Assembly (NCBI GenBank): GCA_003164275.1
Contig: PLSY01000083.1
Coordinates: 1 to 7,321 of the forward strand
Length of the DNA stretch: 7,321 nucleotides
Reading direction: 5' to 3'
From: Acidimicrobiaceae bacterium
Lineage (GTDB): Bacteria; Actinomycetota; Acidimicrobiia; Acidimicrobiales; RAAP-2
The position numbers were made by a program, and so were the translations under genes. Below the pieces are notes generated by a model, which did not search any database, was not told the origin of the DNA, and worked only from the letters and a program-made list of their open reading frames with translations. This document shows, in pieces, positions 1 to 6,017 of this stretch. How positions within the stretch are numbered: the stretch's first letter is position 1; each line of letters opens with the position of its first letter.

Positions 1-2
1 CC

Positions 3-338
3 GACTGGGCCATGCGCGAGATCGCCCAGAGCCTGCTCTGGGCCCAGGCCTACCGGAAGCAACCTTGGGAGGGCCTCGAGCGACTGGCCGTTCGCTTCGA
101 CATCCCGGACCTCACCGATCTGGCCCGGTCCATGGCCCAGGCGGGAGATGGAGCCCGCATCCGCGACTCCCTGGAGGCGAAGGCCCACTCGCTCCGGCTG
201 AAGGAGACATCCGCACTGGAGGATTCGGCCCAGGCGGTGACCCAGAAGATGCTGCTTCCCGGCGTGCTGCTTATGGCCGGCTACGGCCTCCTCATCTTCT
301 ATCCCGCCCTGGCCTCGTTCACCGGGACCCACCTGTGA
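3..338 (+). CDS. tadC: TadC-like pilus platform protein (T2SSF family), C-terminal part
   Basis: The frame is open to the left edge of the window, so the gene begins upstream and only the last 111 residues are seen; the ATG at 12 is internal. The visible part is a helical, charged cytoplasmic stretch with alternating Leu/Ala/Arg, matching the pattern of the type II secretion F domain, where 'vpdL..La.al.qa...G..i...L...A..lR' precedes the last membrane helix. A C-terminal hydrophobic segment (about 25 residues, roughly codons 84-106) is followed by a very short tail. In Tad systems TadB and TadC form the inner-membrane platform that couples the TadA ATPase to pilin assembly. The downstream pilin and TadE/TadG genes support this. 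TadC is preferred over TadB by position as the last platform gene before the pilin, but this is an inference. Confidence 0.75.
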   Translation, partial: DWAMREIAQSLLWAQAYRKQPWEGLERLAVRFDIPDLTDLARSMAQAGDGARIRDSLEAKAHSLRLKETSALEDSAQAVTQKMLLPGVLLMAGYGLLIFYPALASFTGTHL

Positions 339-463
339 ACCCCCGCTGCAAGTCGAACCGAGCGGTGAGCGAATCAAACCATCAACGAAACGATCACAGC
401 TTCGAGCCCGAACACCCACCAACCAACCAGCCCACAACTGCAACACGAAACGAGGAGAGCACC
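339..463 (+). other. G-poor intergenic leader before the pilin gene
   Basis: This 125-base gap between the TadC-like stop and the pilin ATG is rich in A and C and poor in G, especially at about 377-450 with short ACCA/CAAC runs, unlike the surrounding G+C-rich coding DNA. No stem-loop terminator or convincing -35/-10 pair was found. It ends in the pilin ribosome-binding site GAGGAG (452-457), six bases before the ATG. An unstructured leader could favour strong translation of the pilin, which should be needed in far greater amounts than the platform protein; that role is inferred. Confidence 0.4.
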
Positions 464-727
464 ATGCCCCTAAGAGACATGCCCCTGAGAGCATTCACCA
501 GTCAGCTGAAGGAGAGGGCCCGATCGGCCGCAGAGACCGTCGTGGCCATGGTCCGGTTTCTTCGTGCCTACGTCTCTGCTCGGCTGACCCCGGTCCTGGG
601 CGACGACCGCGGCGAGATCGCCTCCTGGGTGGTCGTGACCGCCCTGGTTGTCGTGGCAGCCATCGCCATCGTGACCATCGTGGTGAGCAAGCTGACCGCC
701 ACCGCCAACAACATCCAGACTCCCTAA
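464..727 (+). CDS. Flp-like small pilin (Tad pilus subunit)
   Basis: An 87-residue protein. GAGGAG at 452-457, six bases upstream, supports the ATG at 464; a second in-frame ATG at 479 is less well placed. Residues 1-45 form a basic leader with several Arg and Lys, followed by DDRGE (47-51). A continuous hydrophobic helix (about 52-74, rich in Val, Ala and Ile) and a short polar tail ending NNIQTP come next. This is the architecture of actinobacterial Flp-type prepilins, cleaved by a TadV-like peptidase after the Gly so that the hydrophobic helix polymerises. Cleavage after G50 would leave Glu at +1 and Trp at +5, instead of the Glu+5/Tyr+6 of classical Flp. The assignment therefore rests on size, topology and position, not on the motif. 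It lies between the platform gene and the TadE-like genes. Alternatives are a minor pilin or an uncharacterised Tad-locus membrane peptide. Confidence 0.65.
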   Translation: MPLRDMPLRAFTSQLKERARSAAETVVAMVRFLRAYVSARLTPVLGDDRGEIASWVVVTALVVVAAIAIVTIVVSKLTATANNIQTP

Positions 728-738
728 GCAAGTCTCGG

Positions 739-1335
739 ATGGATCCCCACACGGCCGTTCCGGAAGCGGTGTTCTCAGACTCGGCGGTCTCAGAAGCACC
801 GCGCCATGGAGCCCGGTCGGGGCTGTCAGTGGACTCGTTTACCGACCCGCCTGACTGGGCATTCGGTTCGCGTGCCATCCCACCTCGATGGCCGCACACC
901 TATCGATGGCGAGGACGTCGGCGGTGGGACCACCGACGGCGGGCCCGACATGTGGGCGACCGCCGTCGAGGCGATGCAGGGTTGGCGGAGTTCGTCGTCT
1001 GCCTCCCCGTTTTCTTCTTGCTGGTCATCGGCGGGGTCCAGTACGCCCTGTGGTCTCACGCCAGCCACCTGGCTCGCGCAGCGGCCGAGCAGGGCAGCCA
1101 AGTGGCCTCGGGCTATGGCTCGACGCCAGCCGCCGGAACCCAGGCGGCCCAGAGCTTCATTGCCACCACCGGTCCCGGCACGCTGACGAATCCACAGGTT
1201 GTCACCAGCACGCTGTCGGGCGATGTGGCCCAGGTGACGGTCACCGGTCGGGCCCAGGCCCTCATCCCGTGGCTCGATCTCAAAGTGTCGGCCACCAGCA
1301 ATGCACCGATCCAGGAGTACCGGACCAGTGGGTGA
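739..1335 (+). CDS. TadE-like pseudopilin, first copy
   Basis: A protein of up to 198 residues. Residues 78-120 hold the TadE signature: a basic stretch, a Gly-containing turn, conserved Glu84 at the start of a transmembrane helix (85-104), then a polar helix rich in Ala, Arg and Gln. The C-terminal 80 residues look extracytoplasmic, with Thr/Ser/Val-rich beta-type sequence. TadE-like proteins are membrane-anchored pseudopilins needed for Tad pilus assembly. The start is uncertain. The ATG at 739 has no clear ribosome-binding site and adds a 71-residue Arg/Pro/Trp-rich extension. A GTG at 952 would give a protein starting VGDRRRGDAGLAEF, which mirrors the likely start of the next gene (VGDRGRRVRGDEGQ). 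If 952 is correct, 728-951 is a 224-base non-coding gap. The gene overlaps the next one by 8 bases. Confidence 0.72.
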   Translation: MDPHTAVPEAVFSDSAVSEAPRHGARSGLSVDSFTDPPDWAFGSRAIPPRWPHTYRWRGRRRWDHRRRARHVGDRRRGDAGLAEFVVCLPVFFLLVIGGVQYALWSHASHLARAAAEQGSQVASGYGSTPAAGTQAAQSFIATTGPGTLTNPQVVTSTLSGDVAQVTVTGRAQALIPWLDLKVSATSNAPIQEYRTSG

Positions 1336-1765
1336 CCGGGGACGTCGGGTCCGGGGGGACGAAGGCCAGGCCATCGCCGAGCTGGTCATCGTCGCCCCGG
1401 TGCTACTCATCATCATCGTGCTCATGGTCGCCCTCGGCCGGGTCGATTCGGCCCAGGGTGACGTCGAGTCGGCGGCGCGGGCCGGAGTCCAGGCAGCCGT
1501 CGTCCAAGTCGACGCCGCCGACGCCCAGACTCAGGCCACCACAGCTGTGACCAGCACCCTGGCCGGCGTCGGGCTCACCTGTCCTGATCCCCAGATCACG
1601 ACCGATACGTCCAACTTCGTGGCCGGAGGCACTGTGTCGGTGGGCGTGACCTGTGTGACCAGCCTGGCCGACGTGTCCGTCCCCGGCGTGCCCGGGTCGA
1701 AGACCCTGTCGGCCACCGCCGTGGCCCACATCGACGTGTTCCGGACGGTCGGTGGTGGCACATGA
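1328..1765 (+). CDS. TadE-like pseudopilin, second copy
   Basis: A 145-residue protein when read from the GTG at 1328. An AGGAG at 1313-1317, ten bases upstream, favours this GTG over the in-frame ATG at 1301, which has no ribosome-binding site and would overlap the previous gene by 35 bases. Residues 1-16 are basic. The motif DEGQAIAE has the conserved Glu at 18, ahead of a transmembrane helix (about 19-37). An Ala-rich amphipathic helix (46-80) and a Thr/Val-rich extracytoplasmic domain follow. Cys85 and Cys109 could form a disulfide outside the membrane. The N-terminal layout parallels the preceding gene, so the two are probably paralogues. Its role would be a pseudopilin of the Tad apparatus. 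The stop overlaps the next start as ATGA, consistent with translational coupling. Confidence 0.8.
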   Translation: MGDRGRRVRGDEGQAIAELVIVAPVLLIIIVLMVALGRVDSAQGDVESAARAGVQAAVVQVDAADAQTQATTAVTSTLAGVGLTCPDPQITTDTSNFVAGGTVSVGVTCVTSLADVSVPGVPGSKTLSATAVAHIDVFRTVGGGT

Positions 1766-2256
1766 GGGCGGCCGTGCGCTGTGGAAGATCGATCGGCAGG
1801 TGGCGAGCGCGACTGCACCGACGCACTGACCACCAACGAACTGCCCACCGATGTTCCGATGACGGACAGCTCCTCGCCATGACCGCCGTGTTCATGACCA
1901 TGTTCGTGGCCCTCACCGGTCTGGTGGCCGACGGGGGCCACTACCTCGACGCCAAACAACAGGCCGCCTCCGAGGCCGAACAGGCGGCCCGCGCCGGTGC
2001 GGGATCGCTGGACGTAGGCGAGCTGCACGCCGGCACCATTGCTGTCGATCCCTCGCTTGCCGTCAGGATGGCCGAGAACTACATGAGCTCGGCCGGCCAG
2101 CCCGGCACCGCCTGGGTGGTCGGCAACACCGTCTATGCCCAGATCAGCTATCGCCTGCCCACCCAGCTCCTCGGCATCATCGGGGTGGGGAGCCTGGCCC
2201 TGTCGGTCACCGAGTCGGCGACCGATGTGAGTGGCATCACCACAAACAGCGATTAG
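1762..2256 (+). CDS. TadG-like pilus-assembly protein (Tad N-terminal membrane domain)
   Basis: A 164-residue protein whose ATG overlaps the preceding TGA as ATGA. Residues 1-32 are strongly basic. DDGQ (33-36) then leads into a Met/Phe/Val-rich transmembrane helix (37-57), ending in LVADGGHYLDAKQQAASEAE. That pattern (short acidic/Gln lead, membrane helix, D-GG-L--K---Q-AAD/E-AA) is characteristic of the N-terminal domain of TadG/TadE-like Flp assembly proteins. The remaining 85 residues form a short extracytoplasmic domain, with no von Willebrand domain as found in long TadG proteins; this is the compact actinobacterial form. It is the last intact gene of the left operon block. Its stop is followed, 35 bases later, by a strong Shine-Dalgarno sequence and a GTG with no matching + strand gene. 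Confidence 0.75.
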   Translation: MRAAVRCGRSIGRWRARLHRRTDHQRTAHRCSDDGQLLAMTAVFMTMFVALTGLVADGGHYLDAKQQAASEAEQAARAGAGSLDVGELHAGTIAVDPSLAVRMAENYMSSAGQPGTAWVVGNTVYAQISYRLPTQLLGIIGVGSLALSVTESATDVSGITTNSD

Positions 2257-2333
2257 TTCAGGAATACCGAAGGGATTTTGGATGCGAACCCAAGGAGGAC
2301 CGACAGGTGACGGGCTGGTGGACAGCCATGGGT
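2257..2333 (+). other. Convergent junction between pilus operon and recombinase cassette
   Basis: A 77-base gap between the TadG-like stop (+ strand) and the stop of the zinc-knuckle recombinase-like gene (- strand). I found no good hairpin-plus-T-run terminator; the only T run is a short TTTT in the 2270s. The gap contains a perfect ribosome-binding site and GTG (2292-2309, listed separately) and the first copy of an imperfect direct repeat. It probably contains the host-element boundary. Confidence 0.45.
2292..2309 (+). promoter_or_regulatory. Orphan ribosome-binding site plus GTG start (severed gene start)
   Basis: AAGGAGG at 2292-2298 is followed eight bases later by GTG at 2307-2309, an ideal translation start, 35 bases downstream of the TadG-like stop and in the same direction. 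The frame it opens runs into the antisense strand of the recombinase genes (open to 6059) and encodes nothing recognisable. The simplest reading is that this was the start of the next gene in the pilus operon and that the cassette inserted at or just after it. Alternatively the GTG is fortuitous. Confidence 0.5.
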
Positions 2334-2342
2334 TCACGAACC
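2331..2342. repeat. Small inverted repeat GGTTC-AC-GAACC at the element left end
   Basis: Perfect 5-bp arms (2331-2335 and 2338-2342) around a 2-base centre, overlapping the stop codon of the zinc-knuckle gene (2334-2336). The 9-mer GTTCACGAA at 2332-2340 recurs in the same orientation at 6028-6036, just upstream of the recombinase gene. A 9-bp match near both ends is suggestive of a recombinase-related site, but chance is not excluded for windows of this size. Confidence 0.35.
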
Positions 2343-4613
2343 GGAAGGAAGCCCGACACCTCCATCGGCAGACTCGAGCTCTGGATGGCTGAGCACGCCC
2401 ATGTAGCGCTGGGCGCCAGCGATGCTCAGTCCGAAGAGATCACAGACTCGACGAAGGTCGCCTCCGGTCGCCAGCAGCTCGTCGACGATCCGGTCCTCGC
2501 GCATGATCTGCGCCAGTCCACCCAGCCGATTCGAGATCCAGTCGGTGTTGACCGGCGCGATCTTGATGGCACTCCGAAAGTGGATGAACAGATACGGGTT
2601 GGCCGTGTTCGGCCACCGATGACTGCGGAAGTCGAGGTAGGTAGCGAGGCGGTCACGCACTGGTTCGGCCAGCACCACGTTCCGTCCGCCGATGCCCAGG
2701 CGCCCATCGTGCATGTCGGTCAGCTTGACCACCGTCAGCTGCTTGCAGGTCATGGCGTGGAAGGCCACCAGGGCGCCCATTGCCGCCACGACGGGGTCGT
2801 TGTCGGCGAGCACCCTACGGACCGCGCCGAGATCGGCGGGCAACGGGGTGCGCCGGACCAGTGGGCCACCAGGGATGCCGTTCGTCGGGTTGACGAAGAC
2901 CAGCTTGCGAGCCTTGAGCACCCTGAACAGAGAACGCAGCGCACCGATTGCCACTCCCCGGGGGGTCTCCGATGGGGACAGGGCAGCGATGACGTCGTCC
3001 CGGGTGACCTCCCGAAGCGAGGCCGTCCCGGCAGCCGCCCAGCTCCTGATGGCGGGGAGCGAGTTACGAAGGGTTGCCTGGATCAGCCGCCGTTTACGTG
3101 GCCGCATCCGGGGAGCACTGCGGCTGCCGTTGCGCAGCACCTCGACGGCAGCACGCAGCTCACCGTCGATCATGGGAGGAAGCCCAACCAACTGCTTGTC
3201 CAGCCATCGGTCGAGGCTGGACGGACGGTCATCGATCAGCATGCCCGCCTCTTCCAGCACGGAGAGCACCGGATCGGCGGGCAGATTGACAGTGGTGAGC
3301 AGAAGGACGTCCGTGGTCCTGATCAACGCGCCTGGTGTGTCCTGGACACCGAGGAGAATCCGGATTCCTCGACGGACTTGGGAGATCGTCTCGGTGCCCC
3401 ATCCGTGATGGCGGGCATGATCGGTGACCAGCTCATCCAAGAAGCTGGCCAATCCAGCGTGTCGCGGTTCGGCAAACCCGGACACCTTGGCGGCGACGAG
3501 GTCGGGACGGATCTCGAAGAGTACGAGTTGCCGATGAGTGACCGGGTAGTGCCCTCTCGTCTGGTGTTGCTGACGAGGGGTCAGTGTTGGACGGAGCCGA
3601 CCGGCGGCGATGCGCATATTTGCGAACCGAAGCTGCTGACTGTCGCCGCTCGCCTTGACCACGATCTCCCACGACTCGAGATGGCCACGTCGGCGGACCG
3701 CTTCGAGATAGCAGAGTCGGCACGCTCCCCGTTTTCCTACGGCAAGGGTCCGCTCGCAAGCCACACAGCATCCGACCTTGTGATTGCGTCGCCACCCCCG
3801 GCAGCCGTCGCAGAACCAGCCCTTGTCGCGTGTTGCTCCCCAGGCGAAGCAGTCCCGGCACGACTCCACCTGTTGAGGAGCGCACTTATGGCAGCGTCGG
3901 CAGAGGCCGCCGCTGTAGTAGTCGACGGTCGACCCGCACTTGCCACACGGGGGCGGAATGACCGGGCCACCGGTGGTGCACTCATAACAGTGGGTGGACC
4001 ACTTCTCCTTGACCGGGCGCACACCGCACCGGTTGCAGGTGCGAGGTCGCACCGGCGGTCTGATCACCTTGGGGAGGTCGAACGCCGCCAGTTGGACCCA
4101 GCGCTCCCGTTGGGGACGAGGTTGCGACCTGTTCCGCACTCGCGGCAGTTGGCCTGCGGGCTTCCGGCGTCCCGTCCGCAGCATCCCAGCAAAGAACAGC
4201 TGATGCCACAAGATGGCCGAGTAGTCGTCTCGCTCGCTTGGGGGGAGCAGCCGCGCCTGTCGGAAACAGAGGCGGCAGACCATGCTGTCGTCGACGTGGA
4301 CCCGTCGGCCACAGCGGAGGCATTCGGTGACATTCCGGTAGTTGCGTCGCCACGCCCGGCATCCTTCGCACAGCCATTTGTTGGTGCGGGAGGCGGGCCA
4401 GGTGAAGCAATCGAGACACGAATCCAGTCGATTCGGAGAGGACCGGTGGCATCGGGAGCACTGCCCGTTGGCGTAGTAGTCGCCGACGGATCCGCACGCC
4501 CGGCACGGCAGCGGGCGGCCGCCAACCCCCGGCTTGCAGTCATAACAGAACCTTCGCCCGCCATACGCCTGAGGCTTCTTGCCGCAACCGCTACACATAG
4601 TTGGTCGAGTCAC
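2334..4613 (-). CDS. Tandem zinc-knuckle protein fused to a degraded tyrosine-recombinase domain
   Basis: A 759-residue protein if read from the GTG at 4613, which overlaps the upstream gene's stop as GTGA; an ATG at 4598 is the alternative. Residues 7-116 and 193-301 are two copies of one module. Each copy has eight CxxC pairs (C7/10, 23/26, 37/40, 52/55, 66/69, 82/85, 98/101 and 113/116; C193/196 to C298/301), enough for four zinc ribbons per copy. Motifs shared by both copies include a CG-S--DYY--G-C-RCH block, an SC-DCF-W-ATR-like block, GCR-WRRN and CRLC. Residues about 505-580 look like the core-binding domain of a tyrosine recombinase (LRSLFRVLKARKLVFVNPT). Residues 595-745 look like its catalytic fold, but the first catalytic Arg aligns with Thr/Cys-Lys near 622-624, the HxxR motif is absent near 705, and LGH reads FGL (727-729); only Tyr737 is in place. 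It is probably a non-catalytic DNA-binding partner of the neighbouring recombinase. The zinc binding and partner role are inferred. Confidence 0.75.
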   Translation of the reverse strand: MTRPTMCSGCGKKPQAYGGRRFCYDCKPGVGGRPLPCRACGSVGDYYANGQCSRCHRSSPNRLDSCLDCFTWPASRTNKWLCEGCRAWRRNYRNVTECLRCGRRVHVDDSMVCRLCFRQARLLPPSERDDYSAILWHQLFFAGMLRTGRRKPAGQLPRVRNRSQPRPQRERWVQLAAFDLPKVIRPPVRPRTCNRCGVRPVKEKWSTHCYECTTGGPVIPPPCGKCGSTVDYYSGGLCRRCHKCAPQQVESCRDCFAWGATRDKGWFCDGCRGWRRNHKVGCCVACERTLAVGKRGACRLCYLEAVRRRGHLESWEIVVKASGDSQQLRFANMRIAAGRLRPTLTPRQQHQTRGHYPVTHRQLVLFEIRPDLVAAKVSGFAEPRHAGLASFLDELVTDHARHHGWGTETISQVRRGIRILLGVQDTPGALIRTTDVLLLTTVNLPADPVLSVLEEAGMLIDDRPSSLDRWLDKQLVGLPPMIDGELRAAVEVLRNGSRSAPRMRPRKRRLIQATLRNSLPAIRSWAAAGTASLREVTRDDVIAALSPSETPRGVAIGALRSLFRVLKARKLVFVNPTNGIPGGPLVRRTPLPADLGAVRRVLADNDPVVAAMGALVAFHAMTCKQLTVVKLTDMHDGRLGIGGRNVVLAEPVRDRLATYLDFRSHRWPNTANPYLFIHFRSAIKIAPVNTDWISNRLGGLAQIMREDRIVDELLATGGDLRRVCDLFGLSIAGAQRYMGVLSHPELESADGGVGLPSGS

Positions 4614-4927
4614 ACGGGGGGCGTCGATCGGTTCCGCCCGAGACGGGGGGTGATCGTTGGCGTTCCCTCGGTCGCCTCCAACAGCCGGGGCGGTCGGCGC
4701 TCGAGCACCTTCTCGGGCTCGGGTATCAGCAGTTCCTCGGGTGTGCACTCGAGCACCGCGCAGATCACGTCGAGGTCATCCAGGCGAACGCTGATCGGAG
4801 GACTCGTCCACAGGGCCGACATCTTCCCAGCGCTGATCTCCAGTCCAGCCTCGGCTAGACGTCGCCGCATCTCGGTCGACTTCCAGATGCCGCGCTCCGC
4901 AGCCTTCATCCGCAGGTTCCAGCGCAT
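4610..4927 (-). CDS. Cro/C1-type helix-turn-helix protein (XRE family)
   Basis: A 105-residue protein starting at ATG 4927, ten bases after AGGAAG (4943-4938), which lies in the last codons of the recombinase gene. The gap to that gene's stop is seven bases. Residues 4-70 match the short XRE-type helix-turn-helix common in actinobacterial mobile elements. They comprise an N-terminal MRWNLRM helix, a Trp-Lys-Ser-Thr turn, a helix with MRRRLAEAG, the recognition segment ISAGKMSALW, and the closing VRLDDLDVICAVLECTPEELL. Residues 71-105 form a Pro/Arg-rich tail with no clear domain. It probably binds DNA as a dimer. Candidate targets are the palindrome upstream of the recombinase gene (autoregulation) or element ends (excision control); neither is shown by the sequence. 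Its stop overlaps the GTG of the next gene, so the two are probably translated in a coupled way. Confidence 0.85.
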   Translation of the reverse strand: MRWNLRMKAAERGIWKSTEMRRRLAEAGLEISAGKMSALWTSPPISVRLDDLDVICAVLECTPEELLIPEPEKVLERRPPRLLEATEGTPTITPRLGRNRSTPPV

Positions 4928-4934
4928 CAGGACA

Positions 4935-6017
4935 TCACTTCCTTTTCTCGCCCAGGCGGTCGGCGGTTCGCTCGTTGGCCACTGCCCAGGCGTGCTCGAT
5001 GTGGTCGTCGTGGACATGGATGTACTGGGTCGTGGTCGACAGCCACTCATGACCCAGCAGCTCTTGGATGGCTTTGAGGTCCATGCCTCTGGCATAGAGC
5101 GACGAAGCACAGAAGTGACGAAGGCCGTGCGGGGTGAGCCGTCCGTGCCATGCAGGCAGCCAGCGCTCTGTCGAGGTGGCCAGACCGGCCCGCAGTGCTT
5201 CCGGCCCAGCCCGCAGCGAGCGCCCAGTATGAGCATCGCGGCGTTCGCTCGGGAACAACGGCGCATCCGGGTCGTCCCAGTCCTTGCCGAACTGGTGGCG
5301 CACGTCGGTGAGCCACCACTGGAGCAGAAGATCGGCCGAATTGATCGCCGGCACCACCCGGGTCTTCGGCCCCCGGCCATAGCTGCCCTTGCCGAAACGA
5401 ATGTGCAACTTGCCGTGCTCTCCCAGGTCGGGTCGCCAGTCACGCAGGTCGAGCATGACGGTCTCATTGATGCGCAGCCCAACCCGGCGCCACAACGAGG
5501 CCGCTACGTAGTCACGCACCGCGGGCAGGTACTTGCGGGCCTCGGGGAGGGCCGTCCGCCAGCTACCGAAGAGCTGGTCGATGTCTTCGGCTGGCGGTGG
5601 GATCCGTCCGACCCCGAACTCGGCCTTGGCGGGACGGTTGTACTCGTCAACCAGCTGCACAAGCACGTGGCCGGTCAAGGCGTGGATATCGCCCTGATAC
5701 CGGGCGATCAGGAATTCGCAGAACCGCTGGATCGTCCATGCTTTGGATTGCACAGTCGAGTGCGCCTGACCGGAGTGTCTCAGCCCGGCCAAAAACCGGT
5801 CGGCATCGTCCGGTCCGGCCGTCCAGACCGGTCGTCCCAGGAATCGGACGAACTCGAACACCGTGGCCCGATACGCAGCGACCCTTCCGTCGGTCACCCC
5901 CGAGCCCACCAGGGCCAGCGCGTACTGGTCAATGAGTTCTTGCTCGAAGTCTTCCAGCTCCTGGGCCGACCGCAGGTTTCGAGCGGAGCCGACAGACCGG
6001 ATGACCGCCAGTGCCAC
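4935..6017 (-). CDS. Tyrosine recombinase / phage-type integrase
   Basis: A 360-residue protein starting with GTG at 6017, the only usable start in this frame because a stop lies five codons upstream. Residues 25-125 form the helical core-binding domain. Residues about 140-350 form the catalytic domain with a complete active site: Arg182 (in GLRINE), a beta-hairpin Lys at 210 or 218 (GKGSYGRGPKTRVVP), His297 and Arg300 (HGLR), His323 (LLGH) and the nucleophile Tyr332 (TTQYIHV). The family cuts and rejoins DNA through a covalent 3'-phosphotyrosine link, so this protein should be able to integrate or excise the element. Length and layout resemble XerC/XerD-type and Tn554 TnpA-like recombinases. 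It is the first gene of the cassette, and its promoter region holds a perfect palindrome. There is no dedicated arm-binding extension beyond about 25 N-terminal residues. Confidence 0.92.
   Translation of the reverse strand: MALAVIRSVGSARNLRSAQELEDFEQELIDQYALALVGSGVTDGRVAAYRATVFEFVRFLGRPVWTAGPDDADRFLAGLRHSGQAHSTVQSKAWTIQRFCEFLIARYQGDIHALTGHVLVQLVDEYNRPAKAEFGVGRIPPPAEDIDQLFGSWRTALPEARKYLPAVRDYVAASLWRRVGLRINETVMLDLRDWRPDLGEHGKLHIRFGKGSYGRGPKTRVVPAINSADLLLQWWLTDVRHQFGKDWDDPDAPLFPSERRDAHTGRSLRAGPEALRAGLATSTERWLPAWHGRLTPHGLRHFCASSLYARGMDLKAIQELLGHEWLSTTTQYIHVHDDHIEHAWAVANERTADRLGEKRK

Larger units (their letters stand above)
2285..2358. repeat. Imperfect direct repeat pair at the left end of the cassette
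   Basis: Two copies of about 21 bp lie about 53 bp apart. Copy 1 (2285-2305) is CGAACC, one base, then AAGGAGGACCGACA. Copy 2 (2337-2358) is CGAACC, two bases, then AAGGAAGCCCGACA. Eighteen of 20 aligned positions agree apart from the one-base indel. Copy 1 covers the orphan ribosome-binding site, and copy 2 lies inside the last codons of the zinc-knuckle gene. It could mark a recombinase or accessory-protein binding site, or a duplicated junction. Confidence 0.5.

Noticed and set aside
417..432. ACCAACCAACC run as a possible repeat array
   Set aside because: Only three short units in a generally A/C-rich leader, with no spacer structure; not a CRISPR array or a meaningful tandem repeat.
65..463. 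Upstream extension of the pilin frame to 65
   Set aside because: It overlaps the TadC-like gene in another frame, and the ribosome-binding site at 452-457 marks the ATG at 464 as the start.
4614..4748. An upstream ATG (4748) adding 45 residues to the zinc-knuckle protein
   Set aside because: The extension overlaps the helix-turn-helix gene by 139 bases and is Arg/Ala/Pro-rich with no motif. The GTG overlapping the upstream stop (GTGA) or the ATG at 4598, just before the first CxxC, is more plausible.
4610..5482. A 290-codon - strand frame extending the helix-turn-helix gene upstream
   Set aside because: The upstream 185 codons overlap the recombinase catalytic region in another frame. The ATG at 4927 has a ribosome-binding site and starts exactly at the conserved domain.
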